A stretch of 64,000 nucleotides of DNA from Glossina fuscipes. Its lineage: Eukaryota; Arthropoda; Insecta; Diptera; Glossinidae. Made by a program: the position numbers and the translations under genes. The stretch is from NCBI RefSeq assembly GCF_014805625.2, contig NW_023998440.1, forward strand, positions 1,338,621 to 1,402,620, written 5' to 3'. Positions within the stretch are counted from its first letter, which is position 1, and every line of letters starts with the position of its first letter. Positions 1-13,339 of this stretch are shown here, one piece after another. The notes under the pieces were generated by a model. The model searched no databases and was not told where the DNA came from. It saw only the letters and a program-made list of their open reading frames with translations.

Positions 1-1346
1 AAAAAGATTTCGATCAAAAGTTATTTTCAAAAAGCTTCTTCTGCACATATCCTATATGAAAGCATTAAAATGTTACAATAATAACGGACTATTTGTGTGA
101 CTATTGAGAAAGACTATATAGCTTGCAGAAGAAAAAATATTTTTTCTCTCTTTTCCATCCCGAGAATTACTAAGCGACATATTACATACCCAGTTAGTTA
201 GATATTTCATTTAATTTATGTTTACAAATTAGTAATGTTTAAAGAATTTCATGCTTATCAAGAAAAAACAAAGACCAAACGTACTAATGATTGATGCTAT
301 TAATTTGTCACTGAGAAAGGAACAATTTACTTCAAAGCTATGAAAAAAACAAAACCTGACCAAAATAAAAAATGATGTATATCAACGAGTTACTCATAGC
401 ATAATATCTAGATGAAGCTTGTAGTAGAACAAAAACACCCCACCTACCGCCCCACCACACATGCGACTATAATGTTACATATCTCATATAAAACATTTAT
501 GCATTCAATTGAAATGTGAAGAAAACAAAGCAAGGGCAAGTTACACAAATGACACTAACGTAACAGGCATGTGTGGGTGTATAAGAAGCCATTAACTTGG
601 TGAACGTTACAAGCAGCTATGGTGTATTAATGTACGATAATTTATAAGTTTCAAATATTTTATTCATCACTGCGCTAGAAGTCGAGATTGCAGCACACAG
701 ATATTATAGCGGCGTTTATGTTATTCAGTAGTGAAACAACATAAGCATCCATACTAAGTTTTCATACTTGTAACTTGTATGATTTGCAGTATGATTAAGT
801 TATCTTGATTTTTCCTTCTGTCTATCTTGAAGATTGAAGTAAAAAATTCAAAGTTACAAAGTATACGTTCAATAGTTTAAAGTTTAGTTACTACTTGGAA
901 AGAAGCAAAAAAAAAAGAGGCAAATGCTCAGTTTATTCTCTTTAACGCCACAGCTCACTCAACTCACTCAACTTTCGTAACTCTGTTGTATTTTAAGTTA
1001 TTTCTGGGGCCACCAAGAACTTAAAGGGTTCATTAGTTTGCGGTGCGTTTTCTTGAGTTAATATGAAGGCGCAATAACACCTTGTATCCACTAAAACTAG
1101 CATTTTTCTAAATTTACATACAAGTGCTTATTAAGATATTATTTGACCGATCTAATTCCCGAAATTATTATCATTGTCTTACTATGTTGGCTTCAATTTT
1201 ATTAATTTTCTAATTATTTTGAAAATATCTCTTGATCCTACACATACTACGATTCAACTGGCACAACTCTTATTGCAGTCAAGCCTGGATATATGTTTTT
1301 CGTTTTCAAGTAGCTAGTGAACAGAAATAAGTGTTCTTATCTATAG
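1..1346. other. AT-rich non-coding DNA
   Basis: No open frame of note and no recognisable element. There is a short 9-bp tandem (CTCACTCAA twice, near 954-971) and scattered A and T runs. Nothing else can be supported. Confidence 0.6.
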
Positions 1347-1716
1347 CAGGTGAAAAGAGTATAGTGGGCCACGGTCTACCCTAAATACGCTACAATAGCC
1401 TATAAATATTTGTAAAACGATCTTTCAAGATGAGACATTATTTGGGAAGTGGTCGAAAAAAACCATTTTCAATAAAGTTCTTCCTTGGAGCAAAACACGT
1501 CAGTGTACTAAATGTCAATGAAATATCTCAAGCATTGTCAACTGTAGTCGAACACAAAAATGCATCGTCCGATATCAGGCATACAGAGAGACAAACAGGC
1601 TTTGAATCTGTTCTGTTCTGTTCTCTGAATCGATCGACATAATAAATGGTTGGTCTGCCTCAATGCCTTCTACACACGTCCGCACAAATCTAATATGCCC
1701 TGGCCACCAGTGGTCA
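1347..1716 (+). mobile_element. R1 dispersed repeat, short form (copy a)
   Basis: Short non-autonomous repeat. The 5' end reads ATAGTGGGCC at 1361-1370 followed by TACCCTA at about 1377. The middle holds the family block AAAACACGTCAGTG at 1492-1505. Then come AGAGAGACAAACAGG-type tetranucleotides, ATCGATCGACATAATAA, and the 3' block CGCACAAATCTAATATGCCCTGG ending in CAGTGGT. The same order of blocks recurs in the copies at 4.2, 14.2, 29.2 and 54.3 kb. The layout (complementary subterminal motifs plus a GTCY-type array) matches DINE-1/Helentron elements of flies; that assignment is inferred. Any open frame inside it is incidental. Confidence 0.65.
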
Positions 1717-4211
1717 ACGCACTGAATGCACGGCAGCTCCCCCAAAAATCGCTTTTTCGGTTTGACGTTTCTTTAGCGTAATTTTTAGTTAATAAGACTC
1801 ATCTGAACCGCTGTTGCGCTTTTAAGGCAATTGAGCCGAAAATGGAAGAGGCGATGGCACGGTAGTCACATCGAAAAAGATGATTGCGACCGAAACGCGC
1901 TTAAAGCGTCAAATACTTTTGCTACGCGTACACGATAATATGTTCAAAAACTCGTCCTTTTGAAATTTGAAATTATTTTTCTAGGAAAGGTGTTCCCGGC
2001 GTTTTGCTAGCTGTGAACGAAACCGCATAGCGATTTATTTACTCTGAGAATTTGACTTTAATTTAAACTGCAAGCAAATGAAGCTTTCAAAGCCCAGTCT
2101 GTCTTCAAAAAAAGGCACAGGGCGAACGAGAGAGGCAGACATTATTAAATTTAAACTTTGATGGACCGCCTAATGGATATCTGTACACAAAACTAATATG
2201 GTTTCTTTGGTGTTGCCAAAACAACATAACAGGAAGAGTCTTAAGGAAAAACTACTGAATATGAAGTTGAAAGGAAATGGACAATTTTGTATTTACATAC
2301 GACCTTTCCTTCATCTGCCAGTCTAGAATAGAATATTAGCATATAAAGAATTACCAGCTGAGGACGAAATATCAAATTATGGATTTCAATGAAGTGCAAT
2401 AAAGTAAAACAACTTCTACGTATAGTAAATATATAAATAAGTATGCCATTATTATATTATGTGTATTCAAAAAATTATGCAGCTAAGGAAGGCGGTTAAC
2501 ATTAATAGACTATTGGTGAGCATTGTTAAATTCGCTTTAAGCCAAATGTAATTCGTTTTTTGTTTTTTTCATTTATTTGATGTTCCCGAGACCATACATC
2601 ATTTTTAATTACTTTTTTTATACCCTTTAATACAGTCATTTCATGATTTAAAGCTTTCAACATGTAAGTCATCTTCATCATCATCAACATCATCATCGAC
2701 ATCATAGTCATCGTTATAGTCATCATCATTATTATTATCAGTAGCGACAAATGAATATGCTATAATCATCAACAGGGTCATTCGATAGATTTATATATCA
2801 ATGTAATGTTTGGGTGTCAAAAGACAAATGATATTGTAAACTGCGATAAAGGCATGTAAGCATGCTTGTGCATATGTTTATATGATTTTAATTAATTTCA
2901 ATTTGTTTCAACACATGTTTTATTTTCTTCACTGAGTATAGATAAATAAGTGGAAACATTATAATTTATAGAGGGATATAAAAAACTCTGCACATATAAA
3001 TAAAAACAGCGATATTATGACAGTAACAGATACTAAATTTATCAAGTGATTTAAAAAAAAACTCTATACACATATAACCCTTTAAGGATAACAAAAGGAG
3101 AAATTCAACCATCTTCCAAACTTTTCATTACGATGACGCTCCGCAGACGATCGTAAATCATATTTCTTACTTCTTATGCCACTGTTGTACAATTCGCCGT
3201 GTTTCCTTGTCACGGTGTGAGTTATGCCAGCCTTTTAAAAATGAAGCAAAGTTTTGAAAAAATTCCCCGTATTTGACAAGATGACTCGAGTTCTAGCCCC
3301 GGCTAGAATTTGTGATGTTTGCGGTACAAATGTGTTATTAAATTCGGGGGAAAATAGCGCCCTTGTTCGCTTTCGTCCTGGAAATTTCGGGTTGATAAAG
3401 TCGACGAAAAGTCGCTATACTTCGTTTTGTGGCAATGTTGTGGATGCATGAAAAAAAATTTTTGAGACGTATGTCTAAGTTTTGGTACAAAATACATACA
3501 ATGAAAAATGTAGTGGCCCAAGTTTCTTTGAGACGATAAGAAGTGCATCAGATACCACATCAATCTGCAAAAAGGATTACGTTAAATGAAAAGTCTGGAT
3601 TGAAGCCACATTACTGATAAAAATGAAAGTGCATGAGGACCTTCAGCTCCCAAATCGGTGGCATTGATTGCAGCTCTTCATTGACGAGGCAATTAATTCC
3701 AACCGACGCAATGTCCAGAGTTGATCAAAAAAAAACGCGTTCTCTTCTATCGCAGCAACGCCATCCTTTGTGCCTAGGGACAAAATTGGACAATTTGGAT
3801 GAAAAGCGATTATGCATTAGAAATTCAGACACTCACTTATAATCAGTCTCCGAACAACTCTTTTAACTGCGTAGAGCGAAGTACAAGACGGTGTGCGAAA
3901 CTCACTTGTTTCGCCCACAAATAAAAGAACTTCAACACTGACACAACCAACGCAATACACTTACGATGGTCTACACACTCCCATGAGAGTCCTCAATGTT
4001 CCTAAACTTATTTGCAGTGTAGCAAACATTTGTCGGGTTATTTAAGCCTACGCTATTTTTCAATTGAACGCAGAGCAATTTTTATGGCCAACTAAATAGT
4101 TGTTCGAAAGCATTCCTGTGACGTTAGTAGTGTGCTTACTACATTCGTCGTTTTTATCCATCTTGTTATATATCCTTATCCAGCTGGAAACATCCTTATC
4201 CTGCACTAAAA
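1717..4211. other. AT-rich DNA with CAT-rich low complexity
   Basis: 2670-2740 is a degenerate CAT/ATC trinucleotide tract whose minus-strand reading gives a Met-rich artefact. Around 3269-3451 a 60-codon stop-free frame with a CDVC motif is seen, with no family match. At 3892-3919 a small inverted repeat (GCGAAAC and GTTTCGC, 6-nt loop) is visible. No gene is supported. Confidence 0.55.
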
Positions 4212-4597
4212 GGAAAGAAAACACTATAGCGGGATACGACCCATCATTAAATATCCTACACCAGTCTACAGTTATTCATTTATCGACTTTTCAAAGTTGA
4301 ATGCTATATAAGAAAAGGTTCGATCTGACCCATTTTCAACAGCTTTCGTCCTTGAGCCAAAGCATGTCAGTGCACCAAACTTCATCGAAATATATCAAAA
4401 ATTCCGACTAGCAGGTTGAACGCAAGCAAACAAGACAAACAGACGGAGAGACTGACAGGCCGACAGACCGACGGACAAGGTTAGAATCATTTCCTGAATC
4501 GATCGATATAATAAAACGTGGGGTTATCTCAAGTCTTTCTGGGTGTTTCATACACCCACACCTAATATACTTTTGTACAAGTAGCGTAGGGTATAAA
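4212..4597 (+). mobile_element. R1 dispersed repeat, short form (copy b)
   Basis: One of the best short copies. The 5' end is AACACTATAGCGGG, then TATCCTACACC at about 4251-4263. The middle block TTGAGCCAAAGCATGTCAGTG lies near 4353-4373. A clear tetranucleotide array (GACA, GACG, GACC and GACT units) spans about 4432-4480, followed by CTGAATCGATCGATATAATAA. The 3' end is CACCTAATATACTTTTGTAC and then GCGTAGGGTATA at 4583-4594. The terminal GTAGGGTATA is complementary to the 5' TATCCTAC, giving the subterminal inverted repeat that defines the family. No coding capacity. Confidence 0.7.
4432..4480 (+). repeat. GACN tetranucleotide array inside R1 copy b
   Basis: Eleven or so near-consecutive tetranucleotides of the type GACA, GACG, GACC or GACT, the complement of (GTCY)n. 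An array of this kind at this place is a known hallmark of fly DINE-1 elements. It is reduced or missing in other R1 copies (for example the 57.1 kb copy), so its length varies between copies. Confidence 0.7.
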
Positions 4598-6820
4598 AAT
4601 ACGTACGTGGAATCTCCGTAGGACAACAGAGATCATTCTTATGGTTGAAGCGATTCGAAAGTCGGCTCGACCGTAATGCGTTAAGAAGATAAGACTTTTT
4701 CGGAGGTGATGCAGTGGCGTATGCCTATGTCGAAGAAGTGAAATTTGAATCATTACAGCCGTATAAGTCTCTATTAAGTCTGCAGCCAAGTCATCTTAAA
4801 CAAAGCTATTTATAAATAAGCAATGATGAAATATATTTAAAGGTCAAATAAATTCTTGTTTTCCTTGTGAGCGAGAATTTTAACACCTTACACTGCGCGT
4901 GCTATCGCATTTGCAATCAAATATATCCCTTTAGCGCCAAAATTTTCGTGTAATTAAATTTCGAAAGTTAAACACTCTTGCGCCAGTAATGATTCAAAAC
5001 AAAAGCACGTAAAAAAAAGAAAAATAATATAAGAAAATAAGTAATGAGAAAACCTAATTAACTTAATTATCAAATGAAGCATTTATTTTAAATCAGCTTT
5101 TTAAAGACGTAATCAAAGCATTTGCACGACATATAAAACAATATTAACCCTGACCGTTAGCGGTTTTAACTTTTGATGTTTTCCCAGACATTCAGTGATG
5201 CAGACATTCAAAGGTGGTGCGGCAAAGGCACTCCTCAACTTGACTGCATTCAGTTCTAAAGGTTGCGAAGGCCAAAAGAAAGGCACTCAAACATTTGCAA
5301 AAGATAAAAATAAAATTAGTTGAAGCAAAAGTTTTGTTAATTTTATTGGCATACAAATGAACTAAAAGGAGAAGAGGAGGTATTTCACAATAATTAAATC
5401 GCCAGGAAATACAAAAAAAAAAAAAAAAAAAACATAAAGAAAAAATATAAAAGAAGAACTGAATTCAAAGAAAAGCTAATGAGTTTTTATAAATTTCATA
5501 ATTTAATTTATAATTTAATAAATCGAAATTGATTTAAGCAAATATGAGTGCAAAAAACAAGTAGAAACTTCCTTATACAATTTCTCATTCATTTTTATAA
5601 TCATGTATATCAAATAATGCGACAACTTTTTACATAAAAACATATTCGTCATAGACCTAACACATCACTCAACAAGTTCGTAGAAAGACATGTAGAACCC
5701 GCATGACATTTTCCAAACGAAAAGTGTCAAAATTTCATTCGTTATAGTAGGGAGTTCGAGAGCGCTATTTTTGCTCGTTACTAATGAATGATAAAATATA
5801 AAAATATGCATTTATGTTCTATATATGGCCCAGATGTGCCTGCAGAAATGGAAAAATCGTCCACACCATCTCAACACTATAAGAACATTAAAATTTTAGT
5901 GGTTTGTCAAAAGAAATGAGCTTTAGAGAGTCTATAAAATCAATGTATTACTGTTTACTATAAAAACTCAACCGTTCTAGACATCTTTGTCACTCGGTCC
6001 GTCAATCTTTTTGTTAGTTGGCGTGGTAAGGCATTTATTATTACAAAGATGGTGATGCCTGCGTCAAATATAGCAAAACGTTGGGAAATCGTTGCACGTT
6101 TGGATTTTTGCCCTGCACGTATTAACCGCAACAGACACACGATATAAAATAGAGGAAGTCTGCCTCTTCTATTACTGTGGAGTAGAAAATTTAAGTTTTT
6201 AGTTTTTCCTTTTTAGTCGTTTTTAGGACAACGGCGATGGATATAAGATATAATGGTTTCCCTTTCATCTCCTTGTACATTTCTTTTATTTTCCATCAGC
6301 ACGATCCCTTCTTACTTATTGAACGTGTGAAATAAATAATACGCAAATAAGTGAAAAACTTTGACAATCAGTGCAAATGAAAAGATACCTGTACGTCATG
6401 AACTTGTTTGAAGGACTATATATAGTCACTTTTTTAAAATTATATGATGAATATGGGTGTAACCGCATAAAACCTCTTATGGTTTATGAGGCGTTGACGT
6501 TTACGTTGAACAAATATGTGCTTGCTTCGAATTATGCTCAAGTTAAACATTAAAGTCTCATAACCAACAAACAGTGTTAACTATAACCAAGTGCTTGGTA
6601 AATAAATAATAAAAAGCAATTTATTTTGAGAGGAACTTCACAGTTATTAACTTAAACTTGACATGCTGAAATCCAAATTGTTACACTAGTTACTTAAAAC
6701 AAACATAAGCAAAATTAATTGGTTTCTAATTAATGAAAAAGCTTCAAGACATGTCTGCATAAATGTTCATTCGATTTTGATGTATATTTATATAAGAGTT
6801 GGTAACAAATCAACAAAATA
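4598..6820. other. AT-rich unique DNA with a 20-bp A run
   Basis: Holds an uninterrupted run of 20 A at 5413-5432. At 6377-6553 a 58-codon ATG-initiated frame with a fair start context (tgcaaATG) is present but matches nothing I know. Otherwise no feature can be supported. Confidence 0.55.
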
Positions 6821-7110
6821 CTACTACCTTAGTGGTTTTCAGTCCAGAACTTATCCGCGTGAATAGACGAGTAAATAGGAATCGCGACTGTTCGGGGGTC
6901 CAAATATCAGTGGGGCGGAGCGTGCATGGTCGTAGCTCGAATCAATGCTAAGTCCGTAAAAGCACAACACTTACCGGTTGGACTATAAACCCACCAGTTT
7001 GCGTTCTTGTCTAGTCCTATTCCTTTCCCTTTCCTCCGCCCTTTCTCAACGTCACCCTTTCACACGTATAACAGACATCCCCTGGCCAGTTGCTTAAATA
7101 CGTTGTAAAT
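6821..7110. other. GC-richer island in AT-rich DNA
   Basis: About 250 bases with clearly more G and C than the flanks, including GGGGGTCC near 6895, GGGGCGGAGC near 6912 and a pyrimidine-rich stretch (CCTTTCCCTTTCCTCCGCCC) near 7022-7041. No long open frame and no element motif seen. It could be a promoter-proximal or regulatory segment or a decayed repeat; the sequence alone does not decide. Confidence 0.35.
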
Positions 7111-10100
7111 TATATTGCGATTTTCGGAACGCTACCAATAGACAAGCGAAAGCGAACCAATTCTACAACGTTACTAAATAGCCAACGGACCTCAAGTTGA
7201 TCAAGCAAGTGTATGCGTATGCAAGGGAATGGATGAAAAACTTGTAATTTTTGTGATCTTGGAACTATTTCACTCACCGCCAAATTTATTTCATGCGATT
7301 TAGTTTAATCTTTTACATTACCGCTCCTTTCACGTATTTTCGCACATATTTTGTGCATTTTTTATATTTTTAGTTTTAGGATCGCCATAAAAAAGAATAA
7401 ACGATCTACGACATGTGTCTTGTTTGTTTCATGGTGTAAATTGTTTACGCAATTGTTACGTATATCAATTAGTACAACTCGTGCATTTTGTTAAACAGAC
7501 ATCGCGACAAATTTTCTGCTTATAAATAAAACCGCAAATAAATACTTGAAAAAAAGCATCCGTCTAGCAAATGACTCCATCTGTCTAAACAAGAATCTAT
7601 GTTTGGAAAAATGAAATAAGAAAAATTATGCGCACAAATTAAACGTCAAATTATATGGTCTGACAAAAGTGATAAAATGTGCTGCGCGAAGAAAAATCTT
7701 AGTAAACATGACAATAAATTATTAGAAAAAATTAAAAGATAAATTCTTAAAAGTTGATGACGGTTTGCCGGCAACAATTCAGATAAACTTTTTTTTTTTT
7801 TTATTGATTATAAACTGAACATTTTTATATTTAGACTGCTTTTGATCATATATGGAGCAATCACAAAACACATATCGAGCACGATAGTTAAGCCAATAGT
7901 TCTAAATCTTTACGAAGCTAATGACCTCAAATCCGCGTATACAGTGTAGCAGTTAAGGCGATGATACGTCCGTGACGAAAAATTGAGACCAATATTCTCG
8001 TTAAATTGCAGAGGTATGTCGAATATCCGAAAGATTTCCAACTTGGCAACACTGTGGCAGACAACTTCGTCAACTTCCACATCATATATGTCGTTAGTAC
8101 TTCAACTGAAGAAAACGGCTCCAAAGTCGCTCAAAAATCGAGTTGACGGTAATAGTTATTTTCGAATATCATCGTGTTGTACAATACGAAGAAATGTTAT
8201 TATGGGAATGAAGGATTGCTTTGAACGCAACAAAAGACATTTGGAATAACAAATAGATGTAAGAAGGAAAAGGTATAATTTGGTCTTACTTTATGGGCAC
8301 AGCAGTACATTGTACCTGAACAAACTTTCTCTGCATTTCGAATTTCTTTACACATTTCTAAAGTTCTAAGATTGTGTGATCACCCTTTAGCATAAGCCAA
8401 TTGCCTAAAGGAAATGAATCTAAGAGGAAATACTCAAAATACCTTCTTAAGCAATTCAAACAATACCTTATGCTGAACTTCACTACGTACGCAGCGATTG
8501 TGGCTTTTATTGCGTCATCAGAATATCTTATCTAATACAATCTTTGCCTAATAATTTTTTGGTGTACAGCATGAAACTGTTAAAGAATGCACTTTCACAT
8601 CACGTTCACAAAGGAACCACCATCCATTGAAATAACTTTCCCATTATTAAAAAATGTGAAGAGTAAATTTTGAGTTCGCGTATACTTAAGGCCGAGGGTT
8701 TAATATTGAGTTAAGCCTGTAGAATGACAACCGCCTCTCCCATGATTACAAAATGCAAGCGGCCGCTTACAGCAGGGAGTAATAGATCATTTTGAGGCGT
8801 ATTTTTCAATACGTCCGAGGCTGGGACGTGTTACAATTTCTACGAATCGTGTTGAAAAGTCAAAACGTAAGGATATTCTAAGCAAAACCTACGTGGCGCC
8901 ATACACTGCCAATTTCTTGACAGTTCAGTTTAACTTAAAGCATTGATAACACATGTTACACGCATAGAAAGAGAAACTAATCTTGTAAGTGATTACCCTA
9001 TTAGCAAGAAAGAAAACTCTTCACAAATACTTAGAAATTAATGTCAGAAATTGTATAAACGTTTTCCTTTCTTGTAAGATTTTAACGTTTTCTAGCCATT
9101 CTTAAACGGTTTTAGTGATCGTGCCCTAACCTCTTCCTTAATTGAAACCAATTGTCAATGGATTCGGTTGCAAATAGAAACTGAACCTTGCAATCATTTC
9201 AAACATTCTCTCATCCCTCTCAATTACCTTGAGAGCAGTGGAAAGCATGCTAATGATGCTACTAACCTTTAGTTTACGCGTCAATTCCAGTGAGCTGACA
9301 ACACTTTATATTAACTAAGCCTTGCGCACCCTAACGCATTTGCCTTAGATAATGGATATCGAAAATTTATTTTTTATTTTTATTATTTCTTTTTTTTTTT
9401 AGGAAATTACTTTTATTTTCATTGGCTCAAGTTATTCCTTAAATATTCAAACATGATATAAAAAGACGATTGTGTATGGGCCAAACCTTATATGAACGAA
9501 AACCTTTAAATTCTCGGTATGTACGTATATTTCAAGTGCATTGAAGAACTTTTTGAAGTTTAAAGGAAAATTTTATTATCATTCAGTGGAAGGGCTCGAA
9601 GCTCTAAAAGCGATTGTATATTGCAGGCGTCGCAGGTATTACACTATTTACGTGCGTATGTATGCGTAGAACGTAAACGCGTGAATGAGACAATTTACAT
9701 AAAATATTTTAATAAGGATTTGGCGGAGAAGTTCTGGCATATTTTACTACTTGGAGATAATTCTATTGATCAGACCAAGCGAACAGATAGAAGGCACCGT
9801 ACGGTATTTTAATATTTAGTTCGTTTCTCATAGGATATAAGATGACTGCTCTCGGTAGCCTTTACTATCTAAAGTGCAATGGATGAAGTGCACATTTGGT
9901 AAGAGTTCCAGAGAGGATGCAACGCATCGATTGTTTACAAAAACTTACGTGACGCATTGGGCAACAGCAAGTTTGGCGTCCACGTTAGAGGATAACCGAC
10001 TTCTATCCACTTTACAATTGGGAAGGAACTCGTCATCCACCATTCGACTTCTGAGAATCGATTGGAAATCTTCAAATTTAAATATTTTATCCAATATACG

Positions 10101-12600
10101 ATAGAACTTTTCCACCAACCTAATATCATTATTTTATTGCCTTGACTTCCATCCCACATATAAAGTAAACGAATGAGCTTTTCTTAGGCTGTTGCAGCGG
10201 CGTCGTCCCTCGAGGTTGTTTAGCTGCTTAACGATTATTCCGTGAAATATTTACGTTTCTTGTATGTCTTTGATTTTTTGATAATCGTAAAATACAGTCT
10301 CGATGTGATCATACCTGTGGTCCGCTTGGCCGTACTTTGCTATTGTGCGAACTTATTCACTGTGTAAATCCAATGCAATATCAATCATTGAATTGATAAA
10401 TTTAGAGAGAGCCTTGAAAATGAATACACTTTTTTTCCATCTAATAAATATCGAAACATCTAAGACACGTGCATGTGAGAGTACGTTTTCATAAAAGTTT
10501 TCTGTAATATATAACGAATTGTGAATAAGTTTCATAGAAGGCAGGAGACATAAGTGTAAGGTCCCATTCTATTCAGACAGTTTAAACACCTTAATCGTCA
10601 AGTAATTTCACACGAAATACGATTATCAACTGAAAATAATCGCAATGATAATGAAGATGAGTCTTTCATCCACATAACTACACGTACGTATTAATATACT
10701 CGCATATCGAACGAGCACACCTTAAACTAAGCTCTTTTCTTCCCTCCTCAGATGCCTTGTGTGCATGTTGTGTTCCTCATACGAGTGTAAGTTTAATTTT
10801 TTATGTTCACTATGGTAATTAAAGATATGCTCGTTAAATCGAAAGACTTGCAAATGTTTGTTTAAAAATGCAGAAAAATCAAGATACTACATTTATTATT
10901 AGTTCTTTGGTAAAGAGTAGAGAGATAGAGAGTTGTTTGTAAGAGTAAAAGAGAAGAAAGATTCATCCTCCGTATGTGCTATCGTACATATAAATTTGGT
11001 AAAGAAGCTATTTATACCTGACTGGTCTTCTTTTTTTTTTTTTGTTTAATTTCACACTTAATTTTGTTAAAGTGTGTGAAGAGAAGTCTTTCGGAATCTT
11101 ATCTTTGCACTCTTCTATCATCTCCATCTCTCTCTATTGCATTCATTAGTTGATAGCTTATTTTCGCTTCTTTGCAAATATCTTCCGATTTGGTAACTAT
11201 GAAATGTCAACTTCGCTTGTAAGATGTTAACGATAAGCTTTACTGTGTGTTGAACAACTAGAGGAATGAGGGTATAGGCTAGGCCGCAGCTCTACAGGGA
11301 CTTGTAGCTCGAGTAACTGTCCTTCCTTTCTTCTAATTCTTTCAAAAGTTGCTTCGCAAGTGTCCTGCTTCGAATTTTCGCTACGCAAATTGTAATCAGA
11401 AGAATTGCTTTAATAATTATAGTTTGATAGTTTGTGACTTGCTTTGAAGAGAATTTAAAATTCGTTTCATACTTGCGATGGCTTTTCTAGGTGTCTTGTT
11501 TTATTTTTTAAAAGTCATATGATTCATGTGACAATGCAACATTTTAGTTCTTATAGTCTTTGTGGTGTTCTTTTTGTAGTAATGCCTTTATGACTGCTTT
11601 CGACTCTGTCATGTGCAAGAGTGTTTATGAGGAGTGTTCTCCTCTCTTACAAGAGAATGTAAAACTAAAAATAAAGCGCGAAATTGGTCTGACGACTGTT
11701 AACAATAGGTCTCCTAACCAACTGAGTACAAGAACTTGTAACACACGAGTATGGGGAAACAGTATGTGAGCGTGACATATAAAAAAAAAGCAAAAAAAAA
11801 CAAAAAATGAAAAAATACTAAAAATAAAGAAAAGAACGAAAATCCAGCCAAGTTCATAAAACACATGTTGATGAAAGTCTTTTAAAGGGGATAAAAAATT
11901 AATATAAAAAAACAAAAATATATTGTCTCACTCAGCGATGAGGACAATGATGGCGATGATGATGACGACGATGATGATTATGGTGGCGATGCTGACGCTG
12001 AAAGTAAGGTGGGTAAAAGTAACGGTTTCATAACATGTGAAAACTAGAAACTTAATAAAGAAAATATGTATGTACCTCTCATAGCGAACAATGAAATGAA
12101 GGTGGGTTTCTCTATACACATATGAGTGCGTGTTCAACCGTCGAAGACACAATATGAGTGCACAATGTTCTGCAGTTTTGTTGACTGTCGCAGTCACATG
12201 TCATATGTAATAACGGTTTTAAGGAAAGGTTATGACGGGGTATTCATTGCTTGTTCCTTCTTTTTTTTTACTATTTCTTTGGCAGAAAATAAAAAACACT
12301 ATCGCAGCAAAGAAGAAAATAAAACGGTTAATTGAAATCAATGAAAAAAAAAAAAGAAAATATGTAAGTAATTATAAGGTTAATATTCATAAGTTCTCTC
12401 ACTGCACTCTTGGCGAATGTAAAACCCAAAATGCTGCTCCCCCTAACATGTACTAATCAATGAACTATGTTATTTTAAGTTTAAAACTTTTATCATAAAT
12501 CTCCCCTGCTGCACTCATCATTACGCTTAGAAGTTTTGTAGTTAAATTTTCAAAAAATCCCATGTATTTCATTAGGGGAATGTCAAAGGATGGATTGGTT
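7111..12600. other. AT-rich unique DNA, no gene supported
   Basis: Short overlapping frames on both strands (for example around 7927-8249 and 9874-10159) are without family match and look like chance. T runs occur near 7790 and 11031. GAT-rich low complexity (GATGAT/GACGAC) lies at about 11934-12000, and purine-rich (AGAGAT) sequence near 10917-10935. Nothing else stands out. Confidence 0.5.
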
Positions 12601-12607
12601 GGATAGT

Positions 12608-12636
12608 GGGGGCACTTGATTTGGGGGGGAGGGGGG
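12608..12636 (+). other. G-rich tract, possible G-quadruplex
   Basis: Three G tracts, of 5, 7 and 6 bases, lie within 29 bases of otherwise AT-rich DNA (GGGGG at 12608-12612, GGGGGGG at 12623-12629, GGGGGG at 12631-12636). The seven-base tract can be split, so four runs of three G are available for an intramolecular quadruplex with one long loop. Folding is inferred only. Confidence 0.45.
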
Positions 12637-13339
12637 TGAGATATTCTTTTGCAGGCGCAGCTGCTGTCTCATTTTTTTTGAACTTTCATTCAAGTCGCTT
12701 TCATATCGGCTTGGAAATTCCTAACGATAAATCGCGCCCTTCCATCGCGCTGCAGCTTTGCGAACACTTACAGTTCTGACGGCAATTCAATCTGGTACAA
12801 TCAATATTTCCATATATTCAAAGTGACGACACCGCAATTGAATTACAGATTATCTCTTTTTTATCTTTTATAGAAGAGGCTAGAAAGTAGAATATGTATG
12901 TGTGAAGTAGACTGAAAGACTTAAAATTAATTTTATAAAAGCATTTTTCACTCCGTCTTTATTATAATGAGGTAAACTATGGAAAATAAGTGATTTGTTA
13001 ATATCATCCTTATGTGATTATATGCTATGCTATATTACGTATGATGCACACATACAAAGTCGTAATTAAAATTTTAACTATTCTAAGCTTGAAGATGTGG
13101 TCATATTTGTATACATATATATATGTTTTGTTTATTCAAAAGTTTGTTCTAGCGGATAACCCTCGGCAACAGCCCGAAGAAAGAGATATTTAAACAAATT
13201 TTTTTAAGTGGAAAGAAAGCAATACAATAATAATCTTTAATGAGGCTGTTAACAATAATCTTGAGTACTTGGGGCACTAACAATTTAAAGGGCTCTGTGT
13301 CAAGCAGAGTGTAGTAACTGATTTAAATTTGAATTAAAA
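12637..13339. other. AT-rich unique DNA
   Basis: No open frame, no hairpin and no element motif seen before the long R1 copy that follows. Confidence 0.55.

Noticed and set aside
2526..2750. Met-rich minus-strand frame
   Set aside because: Translation of a CAT trinucleotide tract, not a gene.
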